From Mesorhizobium jarvisii (GTDB taxonomy: Bacteria; Pseudomonadota; Alphaproteobacteria; Rhizobiales; Rhizobiaceae), in assembly GCF_003601985.1 (NCBI RefSeq), contig NZ_QZXA01000009.1, forward strand, positions 1 to 64,000: a DNA stretch of 64,000 bases, read 5' to 3'. The position numbers and the translations under genes are program-made. Positions 1 through 8,873 of the stretch are shown here, piece by piece (the first letter of the stretch is position 1; the number at the start of each line of letters is the position of its first letter). The notes under the pieces are model-generated. The model ran no database searches. It worked only from the letters and a program-made list of their open reading frames with translations, and was not told where the DNA came from.

Positions 1-45
1 GCTCATCCACGGTTGTAGCCGCAGGGGTGTCGGGCGACTTCGCCA

Positions 46-79
46 AGCCTCGAATCGGATGGCCGTCCGGTTCGAGGCT
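46..79. repeat. Long imperfect hairpin near the left edge
   Basis: AGCCTCGAA at 46-54 pairs with TTCGAGGCT at 71-79, and an inner CGGA/TCCG pair (56-59, 66-69) extends the stem. No T-run follows, so it looks more like an intergenic palindromic element than an intrinsic terminator. No credible gene was found in 1-327; reading frames there run through this repeat and the next and lack ribosome binding sites. Confidence 0.6.
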
Positions 80-162
80 CAGTCGCTTCCATCGCACAAA
101 GTCTCCTCCGTGCAGATACAAGGGGTGTTCCAGGGAACGCCAACGCCTCACTCCGCTGGAAC

Positions 163-221
163 CCCCCTCATCCGTCTCGGCGCTATCGCGCCGATCCACC
201 TTCTCCCGCAGGGGGAGAAGG
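163..221. repeat. REP/RIME-like double palindrome
   Basis: Two adjacent palindromes: CGGCGC/GCGCCG (178-183, 188-193, 4-base loop) and CCTTCTCCC/GGGAGAAGG (199-207, 213-221). Palindromes built on CTTCTCCC next to genes are common in rhizobial genomes as intergenic mosaic elements. A related CTTCCCC palindrome lies at 59699-59728. Assignment to a named repeat family is inference. Confidence 0.6.
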
Positions 222-327
222 AAGAAAGGCACCCCAATCATTTGGAGTATCGTCACGATTGCTGCACTATATCAGTGCATAACGGGGAAAGGTGTTTGGG
301 AGAGACGGGCGTTTGAAGGAATCCAGG

Positions 328-1530
328 ATGCAGAAACCGGAACGGCAGCAGCGCCTGTTCGGCCTGTCGACGCCGCTGCGGTCGGCTGTCATTCCGCCGC
401 TGTCGGCGGCCCGCTGGCTGCTGGTGCTGATCGTCGCCGCCGGCGTCTATTTCTTCCATGGTTTCCTGTTCCCGGTGCTGGCCGCGCTCGTCATCGCCTT
501 CGCCAGCTGGCCGCTTTACCAGCGGCTGCTGACCGGCGTCGGTGGCAACCGCACCATCGCCGCCACTCTGGCCATCCTGTTCATCCTCGCCTTCCTGGTG
601 ATACCGATCGGGCTTGCCGGCACCTACGCCATCAACGAGGTGCGCGAGTGGGTCGGCTGGGCGATCGAGACCAATCGGCATGGTGCCGTGACGCCGCACT
701 GGATCGCGACGATGCCTGTCATAGGCGACTGGCTGAACGAGCAATGGACCACCAATTTTGGTCATCCCGGCGGCATTGGTGAACTGATCCAGCTGATCAG
801 CGGCGCAAACATAGGCAGCATCTATCGCGGCGCGCTCGCCGCAGGCGGCAGTGCCTTTGGGTTGCTTCTGACACTGCTGTTCATGATGATCGCCCTGTTC
901 TTCGCCTATCGTGACGGCGAGCATTTTGCCGGTCAGGTCGATCGCCTGGGAGAACGCATCCTGCCGACGCGATGGGAGCGGATTTCGCGCGTCGTCCCGG
1001 CGACCATTTCCTCGACTGTGACCGGCATGACCGTCATCGCCATAGGCGAGGGGTTGGTGCTGGGCATCGCCTACTGGCTGGCCGGCGTGCCGTCGCCGGT
1101 GACGCTTGGCGCCCTGACCGGCGTCATGGCGCTCATCCCCGGCGGGGCGCCTTTGTCCTTCACCCTTGTCTCGATCTATCTCGCCGCCAGCGGCTCGCCC
1201 ATGGCCGGTCTGGCGCTGTTCCTGTGGGGCGCGGTCGAACTGTTCATCGTCGACAAGACACTGCGCCCGAAGCTCGTCGGCGGGCCGATAAAGCTGCCCT
1301 TCCTGCCGACCTTTTTCGGTCTGATCGGCGGCGTCAAGACGATGGGGTTCCTCGGCCTGTTCATCGGCCCGGTGCTGATGGCGCTGCTGGTCGCCATCTG
1401 GCGCGAGTGGCTGCGAGAGGTGGAACTGGTCGACGAGTTGACCGCCGACTCGGCGGCCGAGATCGAAGGCGGGCCGCCGCAAATCGAAATCCTGCCGGAA
1501 CCCGGCGTGGCGAAGAAGGCCAGCGCTTGA
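328..1530 (+). CDS. AI-2E family transporter (UPF0118/PerM-like permease)
   Basis: 400-residue polytopic inner-membrane protein with about eight hydrophobic segments and the family layout: two N-terminal helices, a soluble loop, then a C-terminal bundle containing GALTGVMALIPGGAPLSF and the GGVKTMGFLGLFIGPVL segment. Members include the AI-2 exporter TqsA and several sodium- or proton-coupled antiporters, so the substrate cannot be read from sequence. The ATG at 328 is preferred over one at 292 because GAAGGA lies 7 bases upstream. It is followed by a convergent DMT transporter gene. Confidence 0.85.
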   Translation: MQKPERQQRLFGLSTPLRSAVIPPLSAARWLLVLIVAAGVYFFHGFLFPVLAALVIAFASWPLYQRLLTGVGGNRTIAATLAILFILAFLVIPIGLAGTYAINEVREWVGWAIETNRHGAVTPHWIATMPVIGDWLNEQWTTNFGHPGGIGELIQLISGANIGSIYRGALAAGGSAFGLLLTLLFMMIALFFAYRDGEHFAGQVDRLGERILPTRWERISRVVPATISSTVTGMTVIAIGEGLVLGIAYWLAGVPSPVTLGALTGVMALIPGGAPLSFTLVSIYLAASGSPMAGLALFLWGAVELFIVDKTLRPKLVGGPIKLPFLPTFFGLIGGVKTMGFLGLFIGPVLMALLVAIWREWLREVELVDELTADSAAEIEGGPPQIEILPEPGVAKKASA

Positions 1531-1569
1531 TCCCGAAACGCAACTTGCGCTGGGCCCATCAATTACAGG

Positions 1570-2466
1570 TTAGACCGGATGGTGCACCGCAAGGTCACCC
1601 CGCTGCCTACGGCCGTCATGCAGTTGCCAGAGCGAATGGGCGACCAGCGTGACGATAAGGATCGCGCCACCGATCAGACTGTTGCGGGTCGGTGTCTCGG
1701 CAAAGATCATCCACACCCAGACCGGCGCCAGCACGGTTTCGAGCAGATAGAACATCGCCACTTCCGGCCCCGAAATGTATTTCGGCCCGGCGGCGAGGCA
1801 GAAGAACGAGATCGGCATGATGACGGCGCCGTTGAAGATGATCCACCAGGGCGCGTTCACGTGAAAGCCTTCGCCTGACACCATGAGGGCGGCGAGCGCC
1901 ATCGGCAGAAGCACGCCGACGAGTGAGGTGAAGCCCATGTCCTTGCCGCTGGCGCGCGAGATGGTGATGGCGACCGCGATGAAGAAGGCCGAGCACAGCG
2001 CCATGAAATCACCGAACAGCTTGCCGGTGCCGACCGAGCCGCCGACGATGACCAGCACGCCCAGGATCATGATCAGCATCGCCGCGATGGTCACCAGCCG
2101 AGGTCTTTCCCGCAGGAATATCCAGGACAATAGCCCTGCGAATACAGTGTTGAAGGCCAGGATGAACACCAGGTCGGCGGTCGAGGTGTGATAGACGGCG
2201 GTGACGAAGCTGATCCCTGTCAGCCCATACAAGGTCGCCACGATCATGCCGGCCCAGCCGGGGATGAGCGGCGGGGCATTTCGGCTGAGTGCCCGCCAGA
2301 CCGACCAGATGATCATCGCCGCGACGAATGTGGTGCTGGTGCGCAGCAGCATGATGGTCCATGCGCCGCCATCGGCGAGGCGGATCAGTGGTATGTCGAC
2401 GGTCAGCGTCAGCCCGCCGATGGCGGTTATCAAGAGACCCTTCTGGTGATCGCGGTGCGGGGACAT
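1570..2466 (-). CDS. DMT superfamily transporter (EamA domain)
   Basis: 298-residue membrane protein with ten predicted helices arranged as two EamA repeats, the usual architecture of drug/metabolite exporters such as RhaT and YdcZ relatives. The second repeat carries the typical pattern of small and hydrophobic residues ending in LLETVLAPVWVWMIFAETP. The start was placed at the ATG at 2466, which gives the family length; the open frame runs further upstream to 2553 but that extension is polar and unlike the family. Substrate unknown. It is convergent with the upstream permease and sits 126 bases from the bpt stop. Confidence 0.8.
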   Translation of the reverse strand: MSPHRDHQKGLLITAIGGLTLTVDIPLIRLADGGAWTIMLLRTSTTFVAAMIIWSVWRALSRNAPPLIPGWAGMIVATLYGLTGISFVTAVYHTSTADLVFILAFNTVFAGLLSWIFLRERPRLVTIAAMLIMILGVLVIVGGSVGTGKLFGDFMALCSAFFIAVAITISRASGKDMGFTSLVGVLLPMALAALMVSGEGFHVNAPWWIIFNGAVIMPISFFCLAAGPKYISGPEVAMFYLLETVLAPVWVWMIFAETPTRNSLIGGAILIVTLVAHSLWQLHDGRRQRGDLAVHHPV

Positions 2467-2593
2467 GCAGCAACTTTCGCAATGAGATGCAGGCCGAGGG
2501 CTGACCGTTGCAATGGCGCACTCTCCCCAGCCGACCGGCTGAAAGACCAGCATCCCTGCCTTGAAGTTGTTTAAGCGTGGATCGTGGAAAAAC

Positions 2594-3358
2594 TCAGCGT
2601 GAAACCGCTTCGTTGGTGTAGCGTTCCCAGCCCTTGGGGCCGAGATGCTCCTGCGGCATGAAGCGCATCTTATAATTCATCTTGCGCGAGCCGTTGACCC
2701 AGTAGCCGAGGTAGACATGGGGCAGGCCCATCGCCCTGGCGCGGGCGATGTGATCGAGGATCATGAACGTGCCGAGCGAACGCTCCTCGAAATCGGGATT
2801 GAAGTAGGAATAGACCATCGATAGGCCGTCGGCCATTTTGTCGGTGAGCGCCACCGCGATGAGTTCACCCTGACCCTTGCCGGTGATGAAGGTGTCGGGC
2901 CCACGTCGCCGGTATTCGATCACCTTGGTGTCGACATGGGTATCCTCGACCATCATGGCATAGTCGAGCACCGTCATGTCGGACATGCCGCCGCGACGGT
3001 GGCGGGCATCGAGATAGCTGCGGAACAGCGAATATTGTTCGGTCGACGGCTCGGCATTGTGCATGGCGCCGACGAGGTCGGAATTGTGCTGCAGCACGCG
3101 CTTCATGTTGCGGCTGGCGGTGAATTCCTGGGCGAGGATGCGCACCGAAACGCAGGCGCGGCAGGTCTCGCAGGCCGGCCGGTAGGCGATGTTCTGCGAG
3201 CGCCGGAAGCCGCCTTGCGTCAAGAGGTCGTTCATCTCCGACGCCTTGTCGCCAACCAGATGGGTGAACACCTTGCGCTCGAACTGGCCGTCGAGATAGG
3301 GGCACGGCGACGGCGCTGTCAGGAAGAACTGCGGCGACTGGGTCGGATGCTGCGTCAT
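2594..3358 (-). CDS. bpt: Aspartate/glutamate leucyltransferase (N-end rule)
   Basis: 254 residues, family length. The Bpt/Ate protein transferase attaches leucine (or arginine in relatives) from aminoacyl-tRNA to proteins with N-terminal acidic residues, marking them for ClpS/ClpAP degradation in the cytosol. The N-terminal domain shows FFLTAPSPCPYLDGQFERKVFTHL in outline and the conserved cysteine cluster RPACETCRACVSVRI. The C-terminal domain has the GNAT-like fold typical of the family, with YSYFNPDFEERSLGTFMIL and LGYWVNGSRKMNYK. It is transcribed divergently from nothing nearby and followed on the same strand by the EamA transporter. Confidence 0.93.
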   Translation of the reverse strand: MTQHPTQSPQFFLTAPSPCPYLDGQFERKVFTHLVGDKASEMNDLLTQGGFRRSQNIAYRPACETCRACVSVRILAQEFTASRNMKRVLQHNSDLVGAMHNAEPSTEQYSLFRSYLDARHRRGGMSDMTVLDYAMMVEDTHVDTKVIEYRRRGPDTFITGKGQGELIAVALTDKMADGLSMVYSYFNPDFEERSLGTFMILDHIARARAMGLPHVYLGYWVNGSRKMNYKMRFMPQEHLGPKGWERYTNEAVSR

Positions 3359-3496
3359 TTAAGTCTTGGAAACACTCCTTCGAGTCGCTCTACCTTTGGC
3401 GCGGAAAGCGAAAAATTCAACAGGATTGTGAAGATGCGGGCATGCGAACGCCTTCACATTTGCGCCGACAAGGCGGAAGCGCTCCCGAAAACGCCT

Positions 3497-3967
3497 TCAG
3501 CGGCCGGTGCGGCTGACCACCGTGCCGAGCAAAAGGTCGTGCAGCGTGCGCTTGCGGTCGGAGAACAAGGTCACCAGCAGAACCAGCGGCGACAGGATGA
3601 CGTTGCCCGCCCAGAACAGCACGGAATGGACGACCGCGGTCAGCCCGTCGATCGGCCGCCCGTCAAGACGATCGAGGCGGATACCCATCATCTTCATGCC
3701 GGTGGTCGCCTGGTCGGCGCTGCCCAGCGTGTTCCAGATGTAGAGAATGGCGACGGCCGGCACGAGGACGCCGAACAGCATCCAGCCGAGACCGAGGGTC
3801 AAAAGCCCGAGGAAGAACACCAGTATGGCAAAAGGAATGGTGAGCAGGGCGACGATGATGTAGTCGACCACGAAGGCCAGCATGCGCCTTGTGCGCACGC
3901 CTTCATAGGCCCTGACATCGTCAAGCCGGGTGTTGATGATTTCGCCGTCGAGAACGCGCGCGTTCAT
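3497..3967 (-). CDS. RDD family membrane protein
   Basis: 156 residues. The conserved Arg-Asp-Asp signature is represented by RTRRMLAFVVDYIIVALL near the N-terminus, followed by two more hydrophobic segments and the conserved TTGMKMMGIRLDRLDGRP block. RDD proteins are inner-membrane proteins, some linked to sodium/proton exchange or sodium tolerance, but most have no known function. A GAGGAAATGAC Shine-Dalgarno region supports the ATG at 3967. Same strand as bpt, 138 bases upstream of it. Confidence 0.85.
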   Translation of the reverse strand: MNARVLDGEIINTRLDDVRAYEGVRTRRMLAFVVDYIIVALLTIPFAILVFFLGLLTLGLGWMLFGVLVPAVAILYIWNTLGSADQATTGMKMMGIRLDRLDGRPIDGLTAVVHSVLFWAGNVILSPLVLLVTLFSDRKRTLHDLLLGTVVSRTGR

Positions 3968-4179
3968 GTCATTTCCTCGTAACAGGGCCCGACATAGGGT
4001 GCGGGCCGCTCGTAAATGAAATGGTAAAGGCCTGTGTCGGAATCAAGGTCGGGGTTCTCGCCCGGGCGCAAGGCAAGAGCGACGCGAGACACAATCCGAA
4101 TCGGTTGAATTTGCCGTGCGGATAGCATTAGCTTGCTGCGGCGCAACAAAAGCGCTCAAGGGCAGAGGGACGGGGCACT

Positions 4180-5565
4180 ATGGACTATGACATGCTGGTC
4201 ATCGGCAGCGGCCCCTCCGGCCGCCGCGCCGCGGTGCAGTCGGCCAAGCTCGGCAAATCGGTGCTGGTGGTCGACCGCGGCCGGCGTCTTGGCGGCGTCT
4301 CCGTGCACACCGGCACGATTCCCTCGAAGACGCTGCGCGAAACCGTGCTCAATCTCTCAGGCTGGCGCGAGCGCGGTTTTTATGGACGCGGCTATCGGGT
4401 CAAGCAGGACATTTCCGTCGGCGACCTCATCGAGCGCCTGCACAAGACGCTCGACCACGAGGTTGAGGTGCTACAGCACCAGTTCATGCGCAATACCGTC
4501 AAGAGCGCACGCGCCTCGGTAAAATTTCTCGGCCCCAACAAGGTCAGCCTGACATCGGACAATGGCGACTACAGCGAAGTCGGATTCGCCAATGCGCTGA
4601 TCGCGGTCGGCACCAGGCCGCACCGGCCGCGCGATGTGCCTTTCGACAAGACCCGCATCTTCGACAGCGACGAGATGCTGGAACTCGACCACTTGCCGCG
4701 CACGCTGACGGTTATCGGAGGCGGTGTCATCGGCGTCGAATACGCCACGATCTTTTCCGCGCTCGACGTGCCGGTGACGCTGGTCGAGCCGCGCAATTCC
4801 ATCCTCGATTTCGTCGACCGCGAGATCGTCGACGATTTCATCCACCAGATGCGCGATCGCGGCATGACGATAAGGCTTGGCAGCGCGGTGAAGGAAATCC
4901 GCTCCAAGCCCGAGGCGGCCGAGGTGGAACTGGCCGATGGCCGCACCATCCGCTCGGAGGTCGTGCTCTACGCTGCTGGCCGCACCGGCAATGTCGGCAG
5001 CCTGGGTCTCGACGTGGTCGGCATCGAGGCTGACTCCCGAGGCCGCATCAAGGTCGATCCGCAGACCTTCCAGACCAGCGTCCCCAACATCTACGCCGCC
5101 GGCGACGTCATCGGCTTTCCGAGCCTCGCCTCGACCTCGATGGAGCAGGGCCGGGTGGCCGCCTGCCACGCTTTCGGCGTGACCCTGCCGCCGCCGCCGG
5201 AAACGTTCCCCTATGGCATCTATGCGGTGCCGGAGATCTCGACCGTCGGTCAGTCCGAGGAACAGGTGCGTGAAAGTGGGGCCGCCTATGAGGTCGGCGT
5301 CGCGCGTTTCCGCGAGACCTCGCGCGGCCACATCATGGGCGTCAACACCGGCTTCCTCAAGCTGTTGTTCTCGATCGAAACACGCCGCCTGCTCGGCGCG
5401 CACATTGTCGGCGAGGGCGCCACCGAGCTCATCCATATCGGCCAGGCCGTCATCAATCTCGGCGGCACCGTCGACTTCTTCGTCAACAACACCTTCAACT
5501 ATCCGACGCTGGCGGAAGCCTACAAGATCGCCGGGCTTGATGCCTGGAACAGGATGGGGCGGTAG
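4180..5565 (+). CDS. sthA: Si-specific soluble NAD(P)+ transhydrogenase
   Basis: 461-residue FAD flavoprotein of the pyridine nucleotide-disulphide oxidoreductase family, catalysing NADPH + NAD+ to NADP+ + NADH in the cytosol. The FAD-binding GSGPSG is at residues 9-14 and the NAD-binding GGGVIG at about 180-185; the C-terminal dimerisation domain ends with NNTFNYPTLAEAYKIAGLD. The redox-active cysteine pair of lipoamide dehydrogenase is absent (region GGVSVHTGTIPSKTLRE), as expected for SthA. Divergent from the RDD gene. Confidence 0.93.
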   Translation: MDYDMLVIGSGPSGRRAAVQSAKLGKSVLVVDRGRRLGGVSVHTGTIPSKTLRETVLNLSGWRERGFYGRGYRVKQDISVGDLIERLHKTLDHEVEVLQHQFMRNTVKSARASVKFLGPNKVSLTSDNGDYSEVGFANALIAVGTRPHRPRDVPFDKTRIFDSDEMLELDHLPRTLTVIGGGVIGVEYATIFSALDVPVTLVEPRNSILDFVDREIVDDFIHQMRDRGMTIRLGSAVKEIRSKPEAAEVELADGRTIRSEVVLYAAGRTGNVGSLGLDVVGIEADSRGRIKVDPQTFQTSVPNIYAAGDVIGFPSLASTSMEQGRVAACHAFGVTLPPPPETFPYGIYAVPEISTVGQSEEQVRESGAAYEVGVARFRETSRGHIMGVNTGFLKLLFSIETRRLLGAHIVGEGATELIHIGQAVINLGGTVDFFVNNTFNYPTLAEAYKIAGLDAWNRMGR

Positions 5566-5625
5566 GGCTCTGGCGCTCCTGACGATTGCCGGAGCGCGGG
5601 CACGGGTCGCGGCCTGTGATTGGGC

Positions 5626-6285
5626 CTACGCCACGGCAGCCGGCCCCACCATCCATTGCCTGACGATGGCGGCGTCCGGATCGCCGATTTCATGGCCCGA
5701 GGGAATGATCCGGGCGTCGATCTCGGCGCCGTGCCGGCTGAGCAGCGTCACCAGCGCCGGCGCGAAGGGCCCGTAGGTTTCGTCGGTGGCACCGGCGATG
5801 ATCAGCGTCCTTGTTCCCGCCAGGTCCGTCGCGGGCACATGGTCGAGCACGGGCATAGGCCGCAACAGCGCCGCTCGGCGGACGATGCCTGGATGTAGCA
5901 GCATCAGGCTGGAAACCAGATTGGCGCCGTTCGAATAGCCGAGAAAAGTTGCGTGATCGAGATTAAGCCCATGGCGGCTGGTGGCCTCGCTCGCGAATGT
6001 CGCGAAAGCCGCCGTTTCGGCAAGGATGCTCTTCTGTTCGAAGCGCGTCGGGTCTATCCGCTCGAACCAGCGGAAACCGTCTTCCTGGGGGATGCGGCCT
6101 CGCGCCGCGACCAGCGTGGCGGTGGGCGCGATCCGTCTTGCCAGCGGCACCGAAGTGGTCTCGTCGACACCCGACCCATGCAGCAGGAACAGGCACTGAC
6201 GGCTGTCTCTGCCAGCGCCCAGGAGGCGGTAGGCAAAGGCCATATCCGTGACCAGGGGGGCGTTTTCGATGCCGTCGCCGATCAT
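5626..6285 (-). CDS. Alpha/beta hydrolase (carboxylesterase/phospholipase type)
   Basis: 219-residue cytosolic serine hydrolase of the short carboxylesterase-2/YpfH-like group. Visible catalytic elements: oxyanion HGSG at 36-39, nucleophile elbow GYSNG with Ser118, acid Asp168 in ATDE, and His198 in PSGHE. Small size and absence of a signal peptide fit the group. GAGG lies 8 bases upstream of the ATG at 6285. Substrate unknown. Convergent with sthA. Confidence 0.82.
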   Translation of the reverse strand: MIGDGIENAPLVTDMAFAYRLLGAGRDSRQCLFLLHGSGVDETTSVPLARRIAPTATLVAARGRIPQEDGFRWFERIDPTRFEQKSILAETAAFATFASEATSRHGLNLDHATFLGYSNGANLVSSLMLLHPGIVRRAALLRPMPVLDHVPATDLAGTRTLIIAGATDETYGPFAPALVTLLSRHGAEIDARIIPSGHEIGDPDAAIVRQWMVGPAAVA

Positions 6286-6486
6286 CCCGCATCCTCTTGA
6301 TTATATGAGGTTCCGCTCAATTTGCCGGCTTCAAAACGCAATATTTTCATGCTCCGCGAAAGTTGATTGAACCGGGCGCATTCCGGCCCGTTTATGCGCC
6401 GATATACTCCGCGTGGGAGGAATCGAAGCGGTGCGCCGGGGGTCGCATTGCTGGACATGAACAACCAGCTTTGAGGCCTTTTGTCG

Positions 6487-7707
6487 ATGACTACTCCTGT
6501 TTTGTCGGATCGCAATTTGCGTATCCCTGAACGCGATACGCGTATCTCGGATCGCGATACGCGTATCGATGTGCTGCGCGCGCTGGCCCTGATCATCATT
6601 TTCATCGACCATGTGCCCGGCACGGCTTTCGAAACCCTGACCTACAAGAATTTCGGTTTCTCGGACGCGGCGGAGGCTTTCGTGCTGATTTCCGGCATCT
6701 CTGTCGCGCTTGCCTACGGCACGAAGTTCCGGCCGGGTGACCGGCTTCTGGCCACGTTGAAGATGTGGCGGCGCGCAGGCGTGCTCTACGTCGCCCACAT
6801 CGTCACCACGATGGTGGTGATCGGTTTGTTCTGCGCCGTGGCGGTGTTCACCAGGCGCCCGGAGCTGCTGAAGCTGATCAACATCGAACCATTGATGAAA
6901 AACACGCCGGAAGTGCTGGTCGGCATCGTCACGCTCGGCCATCAGCTTGGCTACAACAACATCCTGCCGGTCTATGCCGCGCTGCTTTTGATGGCTCCGG
7001 CCTTCGTCCTGCTCATCAGCTACCGGCCTGCCGCGGCACTTGCCGCGTCCGGTGCGCTGTGGCTGATTGCCGGCATCTGGCAGATCGCTCCGCCCAACTA
7101 TCCCGAACCCGGCTTCTGGTTCCTGAACCCGCTGTCCTGGCAGTTCCTGTTCAATATCGGCCTTGCCGCCATGCTGCATGTCAGGCGCGGCGGCGTCATT
7201 CCGGTCAACCGTTGGCTGGTCGGCGCGGCCGCGGCCTATGTGGCGACGGCGCTGGTCTGGGTGCACAGCCCACTTTGGGGGCAGATAACGTGGTTCAAGC
7301 TTCCCGTGGTGATCGGTGGCTTCGACAAGACCTTCCTGTCGCTGCCGCGGCTGTTGCATATACTGGCGGTCAGCTACCTCATCGTCGCCTTGCCGGCACT
7401 GTCGAACCTGTTCCGCACCAGCCACGACCACCCACTGGCGATACTGGGAAAACGGTCGCTGCCGGTCTTCATCGCCGGCACGGTGATCGCCATGGTCGCG
7501 CAGGTGATGAAACTGATCAATCCGGGCGGGCTTGCCTATGACACCCTGCTGCTTTCGGCCGGCATCGCCATGCAGTTCGCGCTCGCCTTCTATCTCGAAT
7601 GGCTGTCGACCATCGGCGGCTCGGGCAAGGTCCGCACGTCGCAAAAAGATGTCACGCCGGTGCGTGCGTCTTTCGGCATCTCGGCGGTGGCGAGGGCCAA
7701 TCGTTGA
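6487..7707 (+). CDS. opgC: OpgC-like integral membrane protein (acyltransferase superfamily)
   Basis: About 406 residues with ten or more hydrophobic segments. The opening of the conserved part, IDVLRALALIIIFIDHVPG, with FGFSDAAEAFVLISGIS following, is the OpgC hallmark. OpgC succinylates osmoregulated periplasmic glucans; rhizobial homologues modify cyclic beta-glucans, and this exact role is inferred. An in-frame TTG at 6481 is an alternative start; GAGG at 6473-6476 is better spaced for the ATG at 6487. The N-terminal extension is built from three tandem 7-residue repeats. Convergent with the lacI-type gene, 12 bases apart. Confidence 0.78.
   Translation: MTTPVLSDRNLRIPERDTRISDRDTRIDVLRALALIIIFIDHVPGTAFETLTYKNFGFSDAAEAFVLISGISVALAYGTKFRPGDRLLATLKMWRRAGVLYVAHIVTTMVVIGLFCAVAVFTRRPELLKLINIEPLMKNTPEVLVGIVTLGHQLGYNNILPVYAALLLMAPAFVLLISYRPAAALAASGALWLIAGIWQIAPPNYPEPGFWFLNPLSWQFLFNIGLAAMLHVRRGGVIPVNRWLVGAAAAYVATALVWVHSPLWGQITWFKLPVVIGGFDKTFLSLPRLLHILAVSYLIVALPALSNLFRTSHDHPLAILGKRSLPVFIAGTVIAMVAQVMKLINPGGLAYDTLLLSAGIAMQFALAFYLEWLSTIGGSGKVRTSQKDVTPVRASFGISAVARANR
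6508..6570 (+). repeat. Three tandem 21-bp repeats inside opgC
   Basis: Units at 6508-6528, 6529-6549 and 6550-6570. The last two each contain the 12-bp palindrome GATACGCGTATC (6535-6546, 6556-6567). They encode DRNLRIP, ERDTRIS and DRDTRID just before the first membrane helix. Unit length is a multiple of three, so copy number can vary without breaking the frame. Confidence 0.85.
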
Positions 7708-7719
7708 GTGGCGGGTGGG

Positions 7720-8796
7720 TCAGCCGCGTGGAGGAGCCGACGAGGCCCTCACGATCAGCTCGACCGGCAGTTGCCTGCGATTTGTCGTGCCGTCGTTTTC
7801 CAGGATCGCCTTGACGGCGAGACGGCCGATTTCGGCAATCGGTTGGGCGACGGTGGTCAATGGCGGCTCGGACACCGCAGCTTCCGGAACGCCATCGAAC
7901 CCGACGATCGAAATATCGTCGGGGACCTTCAGTTTGCGCGCGCTCAGCCATTCGAGCGCCACCAAAGCCATCCTGTCCGACATTGCCAGGATCGCCGTGG
8001 GCGGTTCGGCGACGCCGAAGATCGCCTCGAGTGCCGCGATCGTGCTGGTCGCATCGTTGGCGGTCTCGTAGACGGGCACTTTGGATGTGTCGACGCCAAC
8101 CCGCGACAGCTCCTGGAAATAGCCGGTGAGCCGGTCTCGCGTCCCCGCATAAACCGCGGTCTGCACCTGCTCGGGGGAAACGGGGCCTGTCCTGCCGTCG
8201 ACAAACTGTAGCGCCAGCACGGCAAAGCGGCGGTGCCCGAGGCCGGTGAGATGGCGCGCCGCCATGGCCGCGCCGGCGACATTGTCGATGCCGATTGTCG
8301 CGACCGACCCATCCTCGGAAGCGAGGTCGAGCGCCACGAAAGGCAATTTGCGCTCGCGTGCCAACTGCACCAGGCGTGAGCCGCCTTCGATACAAAAGAC
8401 GATGAAGCCGTCGACCAGGGCGCTCTGGATGTTCCAGGCAAGCTGCTCGTTGTTGGCGGCCGAGACCAGCGAGATGCCGGCGCCTGTCGCGTCGCAAGCC
8501 TGCGAGATGCCCGCCATCATGACGCGTGCGAAGGGATCGTCGAAGAAGTAGGAGAGGGGTTCGGCCGTGGCGACGCCAATGGCGTTGACCTTGCCCGCGC
8601 GCAACAGGCGGCCCTTGGGGTCCGGTCCGCCATAGCCCATCGCCTCGGCCGCCGCCTTGACCCGTTCGCGGACTTCCTCGCGCACGATCTCGGGGCGGCT
8701 GAAGACATTGGATGCGGTGCCGTGCGAAACACCGGCGGCCTTGGCGATGTCGGCCAGCCGGACGGGTCTTCGATTGCCTACGGTGAGTGACGCCAT
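7720..8796 (-). CDS. LacI family transcriptional regulator
   Basis: 358 residues: N-terminal LacI helix-turn-helix (about 12-35, LADIAKAAGVSHGTASNVF followed by the RPE hinge approach), then a periplasmic-binding-protein-like ligand domain ending with DDISIVGFDGVPEA and a final PVELIVRASS strand. Ligand unknown; there is no sugar gene nearby. The start at 8796 is fixed by AGGAGG (8805-8810) 8 bases upstream; a frame extension to 8841 has no such site. Three CG-centred palindromes of the kind LacI proteins bind lie in and just beyond its divergent upstream region, so autoregulation and control of the two small genes at 8957 and 9154 are likely. Confidence 0.92.
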   Translation of the reverse strand: MASLTVGNRRPVRLADIAKAAGVSHGTASNVFSRPEIVREEVRERVKAAAEAMGYGGPDPKGRLLRAGKVNAIGVATAEPLSYFFDDPFARVMMAGISQACDATGAGISLVSAANNEQLAWNIQSALVDGFIVFCIEGGSRLVQLARERKLPFVALDLASEDGSVATIGIDNVAGAAMAARHLTGLGHRRFAVLALQFVDGRTGPVSPEQVQTAVYAGTRDRLTGYFQELSRVGVDTSKVPVYETANDATSTIAALEAIFGVAEPPTAILAMSDRMALVALEWLSARKLKVPDDISIVGFDGVPEAAVSEPPLTTVAQPIAEIGRLAVKAILENDGTTNRRQLPVELIVRASSAPPRG

Positions 8797-8814
8797 TGTG
8801 CGTGCCTCCTGACA

Positions 8815-8852
8815 TGCATTTAGCACGTTCCCGATCTGCATCTAGCACTTTC
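8815..8852. promoter_or_regulatory. Direct repeat TGCATYTAGCACKTTC upstream of lacI-type gene
   Basis: TGCATTTAGCACGTTC (8815-8830) and TGCATCTAGCACTTTC (8837-8852) differ at two positions and start 22 bases apart, about two helical turns. They lie between the regulator gene and the first LacI-type palindrome. They may be sites for a second regulator or a promoter duplication. Confidence 0.5.
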
Positions 8853-8853
8853 G

Positions 8854-8868
8854 TTGGATCGATTCAAA
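8854..8868. promoter_or_regulatory. Predicted LacI-type operator O1
   Basis: TTGGATCGATTCAAA, a near-palindrome centred on CG with the LacI-family pattern TG-N-A-N-CG-N-T-N-CA. It sits just upstream of the -35 of the predicted promoter at 8874-8902 and upstream of the regulator gene on the other strand. Confidence 0.7.
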
Positions 8869-8873
8869 TTTGC

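Noticed and set aside
3964..4149. 61-codon minus-strand frame overlapping the RDD gene start
   Set aside because: It ends by ATGA overlap, but has no ribosome binding site, no recognisable domain, and occupies what should be the divergent promoter region with sthA.
6508..6570. CRISPR-like array
   Set aside because: Three contiguous 21-bp repeats without unique spacers, inside a coding frame. No CRISPR array or cas gene was seen in the window.
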